A DNA stretch of 36,393 bases from Deltaproteobacteria bacterium (GCA_011042225.1 DQXT01000111.1:1-36393), one strand, 5' to 3'; counted from the first letter of the stretch, positions 1 to 10,256 are shown. Made by a program: numbers and translations. The notes: a model not told the origin generated them from the sequence alone.

Positions 1-1022
1 CAAAAACCTACGATTATCTGTCTGCCCTTACGACTCTTTACCAACTGCGACAAGATATCATTCGTCCGTACAAGATCTAAATGCAGTTCAGGGGTGTCTT
101 TTTTGATCTTCTGATCGGCTTTAGCTGCAGGGGCATAATCGGCTACTGCGGCAGTCATTATTATTACATCAGCTTCCTGCGAAAGTCTGCTGATCGTATT
201 TCCCATTTCATGGGCGGTCTCCACGGGATAGAGCTTTATCTCCGGAGGAGGCGGGAGTGAGACCGGACCACTTACAAGAGTGACTTTCGCGCCGCGCCTG
301 ACCGCAACCCTGGCTACAGCATAACCCATGAGTCCTGAGGAGCGATTGGAGATATACCGAACAGGATCCAGATATTCTCTGGTAGGACCTGCGGATACAA
401 GGACATTCATACCTTTAAGCGTCTGGAGAGTTGTTGCCTTTAATATGGCCTCCTTAACAACGGGCCACTCTGCCAGTCTTCCCTGACCTGGATCTCCACA
501 GGCCGTTTCTCCCTTCCCAGGCTCTATTACTCTATATCCAAGTGTTTTAAGGCGCTCTGTATTTTTCTGAGTTGCAGGGTGTGCATACATAGCGGGATTC
601 ATTGATGGGGAAAATAATACAGGGCCTGAGAATGCCAGAAGTAATGTGGAGAAAAAATCATCTGCCAGACCATTTGCCGCTTTGCCGATTATGTTCGCTG
701 TGGCGGGCAGCACCAGAAAAAGGTCGGCAGATTTGGCGAGCTCTATATGAGGGATGTTTTCAGCACCCTCTATGCAAAATAAATCCGTATATACCTTTTC
801 ACCCGTAAGGGCCGCGAACGTAATGGGCGACAAAAATTCGGTTGCATGATCGGTCATAACCGGTATTACCCGTGCACCCAATGCACGAATCTTCCTGGAA
901 TAATCAGCCGCCTTATACGCGGCAATCCCGCCGGTTATTCCAAGAAGGACCGTCTTTCCCTCTAATGGTTTATAAGAGACCGCCTCCTCTGATAAGATCT
1001 CCGGGCCTGGAATCCGTTTCAC
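1..1022 (-). CDS. coaBC: Phosphopantothenoylcysteine decarboxylase / phosphopantothenate-cysteine ligase (partial, C-terminus beyond window)
   Basis: Manual reverse-strand translation gives VKRIPGPEILSEEAVSYKPLEGKTVLLGITGGIAAYKAADYSRKIRALGARVIPVMTDHATEF...SPSMNPAMY, typical of the CoaB/CoaC flavoprotein. GTG start at 1022; open at the left edge and absent from the ORF track. Confidence 0.9.
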   Translation of the reverse strand, partial: MKRIPGPEILSEEAVSYKPLEGKTVLLGITGGIAAYKAADYSRKIRALGARVIPVMTDHATEFLSPITFAALTGEKVYTDLFCIEGAENIPHIELAKSADLFLVLPATANIIGKAANGLADDFFSTLLLAFSGPVLFSPSMNPAMYAHPATQKNTERLKTLGYRVIEPGKGETACGDPGQGRLAEWPVVKEAILKATTLQTLKGMNVLVSAGPTREYLDPVRYISNRSSGLMGYAVARVAVRRGAKVTLVSGPVSLPPPPEIKLYPVETAHEMGNTISRLSQEADVIIMTAAVADYAPAAKADQKIKKDTPELHLDLVRTNDILSQLVKSRKGRQIIVGF

Positions 1023-1029
1023 ATTATCA

Positions 1030-1506
1030 CTAGCCAAGTGGTTTGCTCACCCAAATCTGAACTTCAGTTTTAAAGCCCATTGATCCCTCGTATAACTGGA
1101 TAAGACAATAGGAGTTATCCCCTTTGGAAAATGCGAGAAAGCTCCGCTTGGCGTTCAGCGTACCTTCCAATACCCAACCATGGCTGGTCATAGATTTTAT
1201 GAAAAATTCCACCAATGAAACTACGGTTACCCTGCCCTTATATATCAATATTCCACCCTGAAAGCCCGATGTCTTAATAATTATTGTCTTATCTTCCACC
1301 TTTTCAAGTTCTATGGGGATAGGAAGATCCGGGAATTCGTAAATAACATTGGCCGCCTCAGAACTTGGAGCAGTTTCAGAGAATCCCGTCGAGGACTCCC
1401 CTGGTGCCGAACTAGTCTGGGCGCACGACGTCAGAAGAAAGTTTGGCAGACAGAAGATCAAAGCACTAATGAAAAAGACAGCGGATAATTTTCTGTGAAA
1501 ACGCAT
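1030..1506 (-). CDS. Putative lipoprotein of unknown function
   Basis: 158-aa ORF with signal peptide and lipobox-like LLTSC, directly upstream of coaBC. Confidence 0.7.
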   Translation of the reverse strand: MRFHRKLSAVFFISALIFCLPNFLLTSCAQTSSAPGESSTGFSETAPSSEAANVIYEFPDLPIPIELEKVEDKTIIIKTSGFQGGILIYKGRVTVVSLVEFFIKSMTSHGWVLEGTLNAKRSFLAFSKGDNSYCLIQLYEGSMGFKTEVQIWVSKPLG

Positions 1507-1547
1507 TTTACATCCTCCTATACTTGATTACACTGCAAAAACCCTGG

Positions 1548-2054
1548 TTATTTTTCAAATATTATCACTTCTTCAAGCGATTTGCGTGTTGAAGTCTGTT
1601 TTCTATGTGCAGGATGACCCAGGGCCAGGACTGCCATGAGTGCGAAATTTTGTGAAAGACCCAGCAGACCTCGCACTCGATCGGAATTCTTCAGGATTTC
1701 TCCCAGCCAAACAGCTCCCAGGTCTAATGAATAAGCAGCGAGGAGCATATTTTGAATACAGGCACCAATGGCCTGATAGTCTTTTAGTTCATTGTACATG
1801 GCATCTTTGTCAACAAAGACTGGAATCAGGGCCTTAGACCCCTGTATGACCTTTTCATAACGGGTCAATTCGGCAATCTTGGCCTTTAGCTCTTTGTCCG
1901 TTACTATTGCGAAACGCCATGGCTGATTGTTGAGACCCGAAGGCGCCCAGGTACCTGCCTTGATAATTTGTATAAGCGTTTGATGCTCTATAGAGTCAGC
2001 GGTGAAATCGCGAATACTTCTTCGTTTATGTATGGCATCCAATACCGGATTCAT
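1548..2054 (-). CDS. Nitroreductase family protein
   Basis: RRSIRDF...GTWAPSGLNNQPWRFAIV...GAVWLGEI matches the FMN-dependent nitroreductase fold. Confidence 0.9.
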   Translation of the reverse strand: MNPVLDAIHKRRSIRDFTADSIEHQTLIQIIKAGTWAPSGLNNQPWRFAIVTDKELKAKIAELTRYEKVIQGSKALIPVFVDKDAMYNELKDYQAIGACIQNMLLAAYSLDLGAVWLGEILKNSDRVRGLLGLSQNFALMAVLALGHPAHRKQTSTRKSLEEVIIFEK

Positions 2055-2135
2055 GAAAAAGACCTTTAATCATTAGACATCCTTCACGACAAGTCAAAAA
2101 TAGTTTACACTTTGTTGATTTTGTATTTTGGCAGT

Positions 2136-2207
2136 GAAACTTGAAATTTGAAATTGGGAAAAACACAAAGATATAGATGCGTTACCTAATTTCAAATTTC
2201 AAGTTTC
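2136..2207. repeat. Perfect 20-bp-arm inverted repeat (GAAACTTGAAATTTGAAATT / AATTTCAAATTTCAAGTTTC)
   Basis: Arms at 2136-2155 and 2188-2207 are exact reverse complements; the stem can extend by a G-T and two G-C pairs. Confidence 0.9.
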
Positions 2208-2358
2208 GACACCGGCATTCAATTCGACAATACACGCTTTTTCAAAAATAGTGTAAACTGATAAATGAAAAATGCCAATAATTAAAAGTCTTTCATATCA
2301 ATTTTCTTATACCTAAACAAAAAAAGCAACCTAATCAGGCGAGTGTTTTATAGTATCT

Positions 2359-2586
2359 ATGTCTAGCGGCAAAAAAGAAAAAGAGCCCCGCAACAGCTCC
2401 AGAAGTTCTAATTGGGGCAGGCGCAAGCAGTATCGTTGCCATGTCTGTAACAGGGAACTGCCTTTTTGCTGGAATTGCCCCTGCGGTTTTCAGATTTGTG
2501 ATGACTGTCTGAAAGAAAACATGTGGGGCATGAGCAATAATGCAATATGGATCTGCCCTGACTGCGGACGGATAAGGGGCTTTTGA
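2359..2586 (+). CDS. Small Cys-rich zinc-ribbon protein
   Basis: 75 aa; YRCHVCNRELPFCWNCPCGFQICDDCLKENMWGMSNNAIWICPDCGRIRGF contains several CxxC pairs. Confidence 0.75.
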   Translation: MSSGKKEKEPRNSSRSSNWGRRKQYRCHVCNRELPFCWNCPCGFQICDDCLKENMWGMSNNAIWICPDCGRIRGF

Positions 2587-2621
2587 CAATCTCGCCGGAT
2601 ATCCTTATTGTCCGAATCAGG

Positions 2622-4430
2622 CTAGAGAGCCTGTTCAATATCTATTTCCATAGCCAGTTCCTCTATTTCCTTAACCATATCGTCAATTACATTGAGACCT
2701 TGGTGCCAGAAATCGGGGTCATGGAGGTCTATGCCGAAAGACTTAAGTAACACATAGGGTGTATCGCTTCCTCCTGCGGCCAATAGATTCAAATAGCGCC
2801 GGGCAAAATCCTGCTCTCCTTTTTCATACATAGAGTAGAGAGACAAGACCAGAAGTTCACCAAAGGCATAGGCATATACATAGCCTGGTGTATGGATAAA
2901 GTGTCCTATGTAAGACCACCAAATACCATAATCATCAGTAAGGGTTACACTTTCGCCGAACATTTTTTTCTGGGTGCTGACCCAAATATCGGAAAACTCA
3001 TCCGGAGAAAGTTCTCCCTTTGAACGTCGCTTATTATGAACCTCATTTTCAAACTGGTTCATGGCAATTTGACGAAACACAGTGGCAAAAATAGACTCGA
3101 TCTTGCCGGCAGCGAGCCATAATTTTTCTTCCGGCCTTTCCAGTTTTCTCATTAGATCTTTGAAGACCAGCATTTCACAAAAGACAGAGGCGGTCTCGGC
3201 TAAAGCCAAGGGAGTATTGCTGTTTAAATATCCCTGTTCGCCTGCCAGAATCTGGTGAATACCATGGCCAAGCTCATGCGCCACTGTCTCAACGTCCCTG
3301 AGATTCCCCGTAAAATTTACAAGCACATAAGGATGGACCTCTGGAACCACAGGGTGCGCAAAGGCCCCTCCGGTCTTTCCCTGTATCACCGGGGCATGTA
3401 TCCATGGCTTGTCAAAAAACCGATTGGCAATCGAGGCCATTCTGGGAGAAAAATTTCCAAATGCATCTAGCACTATCTCTTTACCTTTTTCCCAGTCGAC
3501 AACCCGCGAAGGCAGATAGGGCAGGGGAGCATACCTGTCATAGTCAAAAAGTTCTTCCAGCCCGAGTAAACGCTTTTTTAGACCATAATAGCGCTGTACT
3601 ATGCCGTAACGATCAGTTACGGATGCAATCAGGGAATCAACAGTGTCGTCGTCGAGTTCATTTGCCAGGTTCATGGACTTAATCCAGTTATGATAGTCCC
3701 GAAGCCTGTCATAAATCATCTTATCCGCAAGCACTGTATTAAATATGTGGGTAAGTACAACTGATTGAGTGTGCAAACCATCCGTGAGGTCCTTTGCGGC
3801 ATTTTCCCTGACCTTGCGGTCTGGGGAATAAAGATCGGTCAGCACTTCTTCCTGGGTGCGTGCCTTTTTGCCGAAACGCTGGGCCGCCAAGACCTTTTCA
3901 AACAAGTTGATCCAACTTGAACGACCTGCCGGACTGATTTCGATTATGAGTTGTTCTTCTGTTTGTGAGAGAAGATGAGGTTTATATCGCCTCGCTGATT
4001 GCAAATAGTGCCTGTAGTGATTTAATATGGGGTCGGTGAGCAAGTCGTCCGCTTTTTCATCAGGAATGTTTGCCCAATCGATGTCGAAGAACACCACGTC
4101 TTTATTCACAGTACTCAAGAATTCGTTGACTCTCTGCAAAAAGGCACCGGCCTCCGGATCATTGACATGGGTTGAAAAATATAGATGGGCAAATGCGCTG
4201 AGTTTTCCCAAATGGACATCAAGGCATTCATATTTACTGACGGCATCAAAGAGCTCGGCAGCGGTGAGTTCTGAAATCCTGCCGGAATATTTATCTACAA
4301 TCTCAATGGCCGATTTCTTACATTTTTCCATGTCATGATGGATTCTGGAATCATCAATGCCTTGGTACAGATCACCAAGGTCCCAAAGGACGTCTTCCGT
4401 CCCCAGTTTTTTTATTAAATCATTATTCAT
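2622..4430 (-). CDS. pepF: M3 family oligoendopeptidase (PepF-like)
   Basis: 602 aa with HELGHGIHQ zinc-peptidase motif and M3 context (VNFTGNLRDVETVAHELGHGIH). Confidence 0.92.
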   Translation of the reverse strand: MNNDLIKKLGTEDVLWDLGDLYQGIDDSRIHHDMEKCKKSAIEIVDKYSGRISELTAAELFDAVSKYECLDVHLGKLSAFAHLYFSTHVNDPEAGAFLQRVNEFLSTVNKDVVFFDIDWANIPDEKADDLLTDPILNHYRHYLQSARRYKPHLLSQTEEQLIIEISPAGRSSWINLFEKVLAAQRFGKKARTQEEVLTDLYSPDRKVRENAAKDLTDGLHTQSVVLTHIFNTVLADKMIYDRLRDYHNWIKSMNLANELDDDTVDSLIASVTDRYGIVQRYYGLKKRLLGLEELFDYDRYAPLPYLPSRVVDWEKGKEIVLDAFGNFSPRMASIANRFFDKPWIHAPVIQGKTGGAFAHPVVPEVHPYVLVNFTGNLRDVETVAHELGHGIHQILAGEQGYLNSNTPLALAETASVFCEMLVFKDLMRKLERPEEKLWLAAGKIESIFATVFRQIAMNQFENEVHNKRRSKGELSPDEFSDIWVSTQKKMFGESVTLTDDYGIWWSYIGHFIHTPGYVYAYAFGELLVLSLYSMYEKGEQDFARRYLNLLAAGGSDTPYVLLKSFGIDLHDPDFWHQGLNVIDDMVKEIEELAMEIDIEQAL

Positions 4431-4550
4431 AAACAGGCCTCGTCACGCGGCTGAGCTGAAACCAAACAGAAATTTGCTCCATAAGGATCTAAGGGACAAT
4501 AAAAAATGGGTTGTCAAAGCAGGCAGGGAGATAAAAAATTTTAGATTATC

Positions 4551-4850
4551 CTAAAACTTCGAAGCTCTATGCTTGGAAGAAAGCAGGGCATATTTGTAGG
4601 CTTCGGCATTTTCTAGTTTGATCCAGCGGTCACCGGAAAGAAAATACCACTGATTGCCGTCGAGCTTGGCGACAAGTGCACCGTGGTAGGACAACATCGT
4701 TTTAACTTCATCAGCAGTATAGGGATTATCATATTCTCCGGTGACTGGAGCATCCGTACAAGACGTAAAGAGAAAAAGAAGACCGACGATGACCAAAACC
4801 ACGCGTAAACAGCGCAGATAATTTATAAGGATATTAAAGTAATTCTTCAC
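4551..4850 (-). CDS. Hypothetical small lipoprotein
   Basis: 99 aa; hydrophobic N-terminus followed by LLFLFTSC lipobox-like motif. Confidence 0.5.
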   Translation of the reverse strand: MKNYFNILINYLRCLRVVLVIVGLLFLFTSCTDAPVTGEYDNPYTADEVKTMLSYHGALVAKLDGNQWYFLSGDRWIKLENAEAYKYALLSSKHRASKF

Positions 4851-5032
4851 AATAGTATTAATTTAACATCTATATTGTCCGCGTCAAGGACTACATTTCA
4901 GCTCTGGATATTTTATATAAGCATATAGATACATTATATGGCATATCACCTGTAAGATAACGCGATATATAGCGGGCACTAATTATATGAAATATCTCGT
5001 TTCAGTATGAAAAATGGTGTTTGTCCATTCAG

Positions 5033-6736
5033 TCAGGAAATTACCTTTTCCGCATCCTGTATTTTCTTTTCCAATCTCGGTTTGTCTGTTAACTCCTTCA
5101 ATAGTTTGAGGGCCTTCTGATAGGCCTGTAACGCCTCATTGAAATTACCCACGGCCATATAGGCATCGCCGAGGTGTTCCGCTATAATCGGATCATCAGA
5201 AATTAAATCATGTGCCTTCTTGAGATATAAAACGGCCTGGTCATATTTGCCCTTTTTGAAGTATGCCCACCCTAGACTGTCTATGATATAACCATCGTTC
5301 GGCTGAATAGAAAGCGCCTTTTTTATGAGAACAACAGCCTCATCCAGCTTAATTCCCTCTTCAGCATAGGTATATCCTAGGAAGTTAAGGGCTTCTGCAT
5401 AGTCTTCCGCCTTTTCAATAGCCTTTTTGGCACACTCAATAGCCTGTTCTCTCTGTGCCAACTTATCCAAGACTATCGCAAGTTGTAATAACAACTCCTT
5501 ATCATCCGGGTCTGTGTCTAATGCCTTTCGAAGAATATCCTCGGAATCCGGCAGTCTCTTTGCCGCATCGTAAAGAATGGCAAGGGAGATAATCCATTGT
5601 TTCGTATTGGGACGCTCTTTTAGGCTTTTTTCAATAAGGTGTAATGCCTGATCGAGTTGTCCCTTCTCTTTAAGCAGGTATGCCAAACGAACCCTTGCTT
5701 CTACGGCAAATTCATCATGAATGTGTATTTGTTCAAGTACTTTTATGGCCGCATCAATATCGTCTTTTTGCTCATAGACAATTGACATATAATAAAAAAT
5801 TTGACCCCGATCAGGATAGGCATCAGCCATTTCCGTAAGAATCGATAATGCATCGTCATACATTTTATTATAAAGGCACAGTATCGCGACATTAAAACCG
5901 ATTGCAGGGTAGTTTTGTGATAACCGCTTTAGTTGTTGAAATTCTGAGAATGCCTCATATACTCGCTTTTCTTCAATTAAAAGCATCAAGAGCCGCTCTC
6001 GTGTCTCACGATCGTTGGGCTGTTGATCCAGCAGCGCCCTGCAGGAATCAATAGCTTTATCTATCCTTCCCTGCCTTCTATAAACATCAGCCAGATCCTG
6101 ATATACTATCGTAAGTTGTGGATTTAGCCTTAATGCCTGGTTGAGATGTTCTTCGGCCTTTGAAAGGTTGTCGGAATCTCGATATATTCTTCCCAGATAA
6201 TAATGTGCCATGAAAGACTGCCTGCCCTCCTTCCCGGCGGCCTTCTCCATGATTTCAATCGCCTTTGGATACTGCTTGGCCTTAGCGTAAATAGTACCGG
6301 TTAAAAACAGCGCCTCCACGTTATCGGGTTTTTCGCTTAGTATCTCCTCCAAGAGTTCTAATGCCTCGACCAAACGGTTTTTATCGGCATAAATTCGAGC
6401 GAGTACCATCTTCATGTCCAGGTTGTCGGCCTCGAGTGCCATGACCTGTTCGGCCCATTGCTCGGCCTCCCCTAGATTACCTATACAGGCTGCCACTTTG
6501 GCCAAATCCTCCATTACGGCTACGGATTCAGGATCAATAGCCAAGGCGCTTTTCAAGGAAAACAATGCATCCGAAAGCCTGCCTGACGCCTTCTCCATAA
6601 TTGCCTGTAGATAATAGGTGTAGGCTGCACTGCGGGATGGGTTCGCCTTGGCCATGACATTGGCGGGGAATAGCATAAGAAGAATAGCCAAAATAAAAAA
6701 AAGTTTGATCAAAAAATGAAAAAGGCTTGTAATCAT
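5033..6736 (-). CDS. Tetratricopeptide repeat protein with signal peptide
   Basis: 567 aa with many degenerate 34-aa TPR units (e.g. PDNVEALFLTGTIYAKAKQYPKAIEIMEKA); overlaps the upstream sigma-factor ORF by 4 nt. Confidence 0.9.
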   Translation of the reverse strand: MITSLFHFLIKLFFILAILLMLFPANVMAKANPSRSAAYTYYLQAIMEKASGRLSDALFSLKSALAIDPESVAVMEDLAKVAACIGNLGEAEQWAEQVMALEADNLDMKMVLARIYADKNRLVEALELLEEILSEKPDNVEALFLTGTIYAKAKQYPKAIEIMEKAAGKEGRQSFMAHYYLGRIYRDSDNLSKAEEHLNQALRLNPQLTIVYQDLADVYRRQGRIDKAIDSCRALLDQQPNDRETRERLLMLLIEEKRVYEAFSEFQQLKRLSQNYPAIGFNVAILCLYNKMYDDALSILTEMADAYPDRGQIFYYMSIVYEQKDDIDAAIKVLEQIHIHDEFAVEARVRLAYLLKEKGQLDQALHLIEKSLKERPNTKQWIISLAILYDAAKRLPDSEDILRKALDTDPDDKELLLQLAIVLDKLAQREQAIECAKKAIEKAEDYAEALNFLGYTYAEEGIKLDEAVVLIKKALSIQPNDGYIIDSLGWAYFKKGKYDQAVLYLKKAHDLISDDPIIAEHLGDAYMAVGNFNEALQAYQKALKLLKELTDKPRLEKKIQDAEKVIS

Positions 6737-7683
6737 ACGTCTTCAATACCCTCTGGATAAGAACCTAAATCCGGAATTCTTTTTTGCAGAAATTTCCGCA
6801 ACTTCTTTTTTAACCTGGTCTCTATTTGTCTCACCCTTTCTCTTGAAACCCCAAAAACGGTTCCGAGTTCCTGAAGGGTTTTGGGCTCCTCGGTTAAAAG
6901 CCGCTCCACGAATATAACGCGCTCCTTTCCATGGAGTTGTTCTGCAAAGGTTGCAAGATGCTCCTTGAGGCTGGCTTTTATCTCTTTCCTGGCTACGTCG
7001 GCTTCTACCGACATAACGTCGGCCGGGAAAAAATCCAGGTATTTATCTTCAGAGCCGTCCTTGACAGGGGCGTCCATGGAAAGCTCCCACGACCCCATTC
7101 GCTGTTCCATATCAATTACATCCTTTTCTGGAACATTAAGGCGGTCAGAAATGAGCTTGGGCACTGGTTCAAAGCCTAAAGCAAGAAGATGGCTTTTCTC
7201 CTTACCAAGATTATAAAAAAGTTTTCGTTGAGCCTGGGTGGTTCCGATCTTTACTAAGCGCCAATTGTCCATAACAAATTTGAGTATATATGCCTTGATC
7301 CAGAAAGAAGAATAATATGAAAATTTTACACCCTTATATGGGTCATATTTTTTTATTGCCTGCATCAATCCAATATTTCCTTCCTGAACTAAATCTGAAA
7401 AATTCTGCATCCAGAATTTCTGAAAATCCAAGGCTATTTTTACGACCAGCCTCAAGTTTGCAGTAACGATCTTTGACGCCAGCTTGGGATCTCTTGTTTT
7501 ATAGTATTCCTTGGTTAGAGTCTCCTCTTCTTCTCGACTCAGCAAGGGATACCGGCTGACCTCTGCAAGATATTGTTGAAGAGGTCCATGGCCTCCAATG
7601 GGGACCAGTCCTCCCTGTTCATTTTGGGGCGATGGGTTAAAAATCTTATCTTCCGTCTTTTCAGGTCCGTATTTCTTTGTCAT
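6733..7683 (-). CDS. rpoH: Alternative RNA polymerase sigma factor, sigma-32 (RpoH)-like
   Basis: Region 2 LASKIVTANLRLVVKIALDFQKFWMQNFSDLVQEGNIGLMQAIKKYDPYKGVKFSYYSSFWIKAYIL; region 4 LQELGTVFGVSRERVRQIETRLKKKLR. Confidence 0.88.
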   Translation of the reverse strand: MTKKYGPEKTEDKIFNPSPQNEQGGLVPIGGHGPLQQYLAEVSRYPLLSREEEETLTKEYYKTRDPKLASKIVTANLRLVVKIALDFQKFWMQNFSDLVQEGNIGLMQAIKKYDPYKGVKFSYYSSFWIKAYILKFVMDNWRLVKIGTTQAQRKLFYNLGKEKSHLLALGFEPVPKLISDRLNVPEKDVIDMEQRMGSWELSMDAPVKDGSEDKYLDFFPADVMSVEADVARKEIKASLKEHLATFAEQLHGKERVIFVERLLTEEPKTLQELGTVFGVSRERVRQIETRLKKKLRKFLQKRIPDLGSYPEGIEDV

Positions 7684-7705
7684 AAAGGCTTTTTAAACAA
7701 AACAA

Positions 7706-8272
7706 TTAATTAATTCGGGCTAATAAGCCACTATTTACATCAAGCATCTTATCTCTTCCTATAAGAACTTCAACAAGCTTCAAAGCGAACTCAACGGCAG
7801 TACCCGGACCCTGGCTTGTAACAAGATGACCATCCCTGACCACACGGTCTTCTGAAAACCTGGCCTTCTGTATTGCGGCTCTGCAGGTAGGATGACAAGT
7901 TATGGTTTTCCCACGGGCAAGGTCATGTCGGTCCAGAATCGTCGGAGCGGCACATATCGCCCCGACACCTCTGCCTGAAACCAGTTGATTTTTAAGCATC
8001 TTTATTACCCTCCGGTCCTCGGCAAGGTTTTCTGTCCCCTCTAAACCGCCGGGCAGAACTATAAAATCAAAGTCCTCTTCTTTTACCTCATCAAAGAACT
8101 TGTCGGGCAAAACGCTGACATTACGGGCTGAAGTGATTGGTCCGGGAATCGTTCCTGCGGATATAACCTCCAGGCCGGCCCTTCTTAAGATATCAATAAC
8201 AGCTATTGCCTCAAGCTCCTCAAAGCCGGGAGCAAGAAGGACTAAAATACGTTTTTTGGACATAATTATCAC
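7706..8272 (-). CDS. DJ-1/PfpI family protein
   Basis: ILVLLAPGFEELEAIAVIDILRRAG...VGAICAAPTIL nucleophile-elbow cysteine motif. Confidence 0.92.
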   Translation of the reverse strand: MIIMSKKRILVLLAPGFEELEAIAVIDILRRAGLEVISAGTIPGPITSARNVSVLPDKFFDEVKEEDFDFIVLPGGLEGTENLAEDRRVIKMLKNQLVSGRGVGAICAAPTILDRHDLARGKTITCHPTCRAAIQKARFSEDRVVRDGHLVTSQGPGTAVEFALKLVEVLIGRDKMLDVNSGLLARIN

Positions 8273-8544
8273 CTGCTCAAATCCCGTAGAAAAATTCAGG
8301 ATGCAAAAAATACCATAACAAAACTAAAGACTCTTTACAGATTAGATGACTACTTAGGTTATCGTCAAGCATACTTCTTTAAACGACAAAATAATAATCA
8401 GTGAAAATTTCGCTGGTTGCACTATATTCGGTATATTATCAGCCGAATCGCCTTGCCTTTTGTATTACTGAAAAAGTTTCAGTAGCCGCTTCCACGGCGA
8501 GGGTGATGACGGTGATTAAAATAACCAGGCTTTATTACGACGAT

Positions 8545-9945
8545 ATGGATTCCATGCCCAAAAACAAAAAGATAATGCCGAAAGTTGCACTGGTAGGACG
8601 GCCAAATGTGGGGAAATCTACACTTCTAAACCGGCTTACACGAACAAGAGACGCACTTGTAGATTCGCTTCCAGGGCTCACCAGAGACCTTCGATACGCA
8701 GAACTCACATGGGATGGTCTTGCGATGCAACTTATAGATACCGGCGGCATAGACAAATCGTCTAATTTAAACACTATATCCCAAATTGTCCATGAACAAA
8801 GCTTAAAGGCAGTAGAAAAATCTGATCTGCTTTTGATAATTCTAGATGTTAAAGAAGGCCTCACTCTGGCGGATAGGGAGATTGTTGATGAACTGCGTTC
8901 ATATAAGAAACCATATTTAGTAGTAATAAACAAGGTGGATAATCCTTCTCTTGAACTCAACCTAAGTGAATTTTATGAATTGGGTGTGAGCGAAATTATT
9001 CCGGTCTCGGCTGAACATGGCAAGGGAACAGATGCTCTGATGAGAAGAGTGATTGATGTCCTTAGGCACATGGATTGGCCCCTGGAAGACTCTTCAGCAA
9101 ACCTGGAAGGCTTACCTCTGGAAACTATGCAGGATGAGGATCAGCCGATAAAAGTGGCCTTAATCGGTAGACCCAATACTGGCAAATCTTCCTTATTTAA
9201 CAGGCTGGTGGGTGAACCTCGAATGATTGTTACGGATTTGCCGGGTACTACCAGAGATTCCATAGATACACTTATCCAGCGACCCGGCATAAAAGACATT
9301 CTGCTTACTGATACTGCAGGCATAAGGCGAAAGGCCAGGGTCAATGATAAAATAGAAAAATTCAGTATCATTAAGGCTATTAATGTTATAAAGGGCTGTG
9401 ATATCGTCCTTATTGTAATGGATATTTCAGAAGGAATTACAGATCAGGATAAGCGGTTGATCGGCTACACGGAAAGATATGGACGGGCGTGTATTACCCT
9501 GTTCAACAAATGGGACCTGTTACAGCAAGACCAGAGATTAGCAAAATTAAGATCCAGGGAACTTGATCAGGCAAAACGGTTTATTCCATATTCTCCCCAC
9601 CTCAATATTTCGGCATTCACCGGGAAATATGTCAAACGGATTTTGCCGTTGATAGATGATGTATATGTTGATTTTAATAAGTTGATCAATACGGGCGGAG
9701 TCAACAGTGCCCTGCAGAAGGCATTGGCAAAAAGGACTCCTCCCATATCCAGGGGGCACCACCTGAGACTGTACTATACCACGCAGATAACGGCAAAACC
9801 CCCAACTTTCCTGATATTTGCGAATTATCCTGACCTCATACCATCTCAATATGAACGATTTCTGGCAAACCAGTTTCGCGAACAATTGGGCCTAAATCAT
9901 ACCCCTGTTCGAATACTTTTTCGTAAAAGAGAGAGGCGCGCCTGA
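8545..9945 (+). CDS. der: Ribosome-associated GTPase Der (EngA)
   Basis: Two GTPase domains: KVALVGRPNVGKSTLLNRL and KVALIGRPNTGKSSLFNRL. The track starts at GTG 8401; homology begins near MPKVALVG, so an in-frame ATG (8545, 8554 or 8575) is more plausible. Confidence 0.92.
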   Translation: MDSMPKNKKIMPKVALVGRPNVGKSTLLNRLTRTRDALVDSLPGLTRDLRYAELTWDGLAMQLIDTGGIDKSSNLNTISQIVHEQSLKAVEKSDLLLIILDVKEGLTLADREIVDELRSYKKPYLVVINKVDNPSLELNLSEFYELGVSEIIPVSAEHGKGTDALMRRVIDVLRHMDWPLEDSSANLEGLPLETMQDEDQPIKVALIGRPNTGKSSLFNRLVGEPRMIVTDLPGTTRDSIDTLIQRPGIKDILLTDTAGIRRKARVNDKIEKFSIIKAINVIKGCDIVLIVMDISEGITDQDKRLIGYTERYGRACITLFNKWDLLQQDQRLAKLRSRELDQAKRFIPYSPHLNISAFTGKYVKRILPLIDDVYVDFNKLINTGGVNSALQKALAKRTPPISRGHHLRLYYTTQITAKPPTFLIFANYPDLIPSQYERFLANQFREQLGLNHTPVRILFRKRERRA

Positions 9946-10134
9946 CCCAAATTCCATTAGGCTGAGATAGGGGTTTTTATTTTTCTATAATTTAAGAGAA
10001 TACATGAAATTTATATTTATAATCGAATTTTAAGACATCTAATTGCAAATCCATCGGTCTTGAAAAAGTAGCTTACAGAGGGCATCCAGCGTATGCAGAT
10101 TCGGAAAATATATGGTAGTATACAAAAAATCAGT

Positions 10135-10211
10135 GGTGGGCGTAGCTCAACGGCTAGAGCGTCGGGTTGTGGCCCCGAAGGCTGTGGGTTCGATTCCCAT
10201 CGCTCACCCCA
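10135..10211 (+). tRNA. tRNA-His (GTG)
   Basis: Acceptor GTGGGCG/CGCTCAC with encoded G-1 and C73, anticodon loop TTGTGGC (anticodon GTG), T loop GGGTTCGATTCCC, encoded CCA. Confidence 0.95.
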
Positions 10212-10220
10212 GTGATATCA

Positions 10221-10256
10221 AAGAGCTACAGGCTTTTGCCTGTAGCTCTTTTTTGT
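10221..10256 (+). terminator. Rho-independent terminator downstream of tRNA-His
   Basis: AAGAGCTACAGGC-TTTT-GCCTGTAGCTCTT followed by TTTTGTTTTG. Confidence 0.9.

Noticed and set aside
602-808. 68-aa plus-strand ORF
   Set aside because: Antisense within coaBC.
2335-2638. Two minus-strand ORFs (84 and 76 aa)
   Set aside because: Antisense to the zinc-ribbon ORF, which has clear CxxC periodicity.
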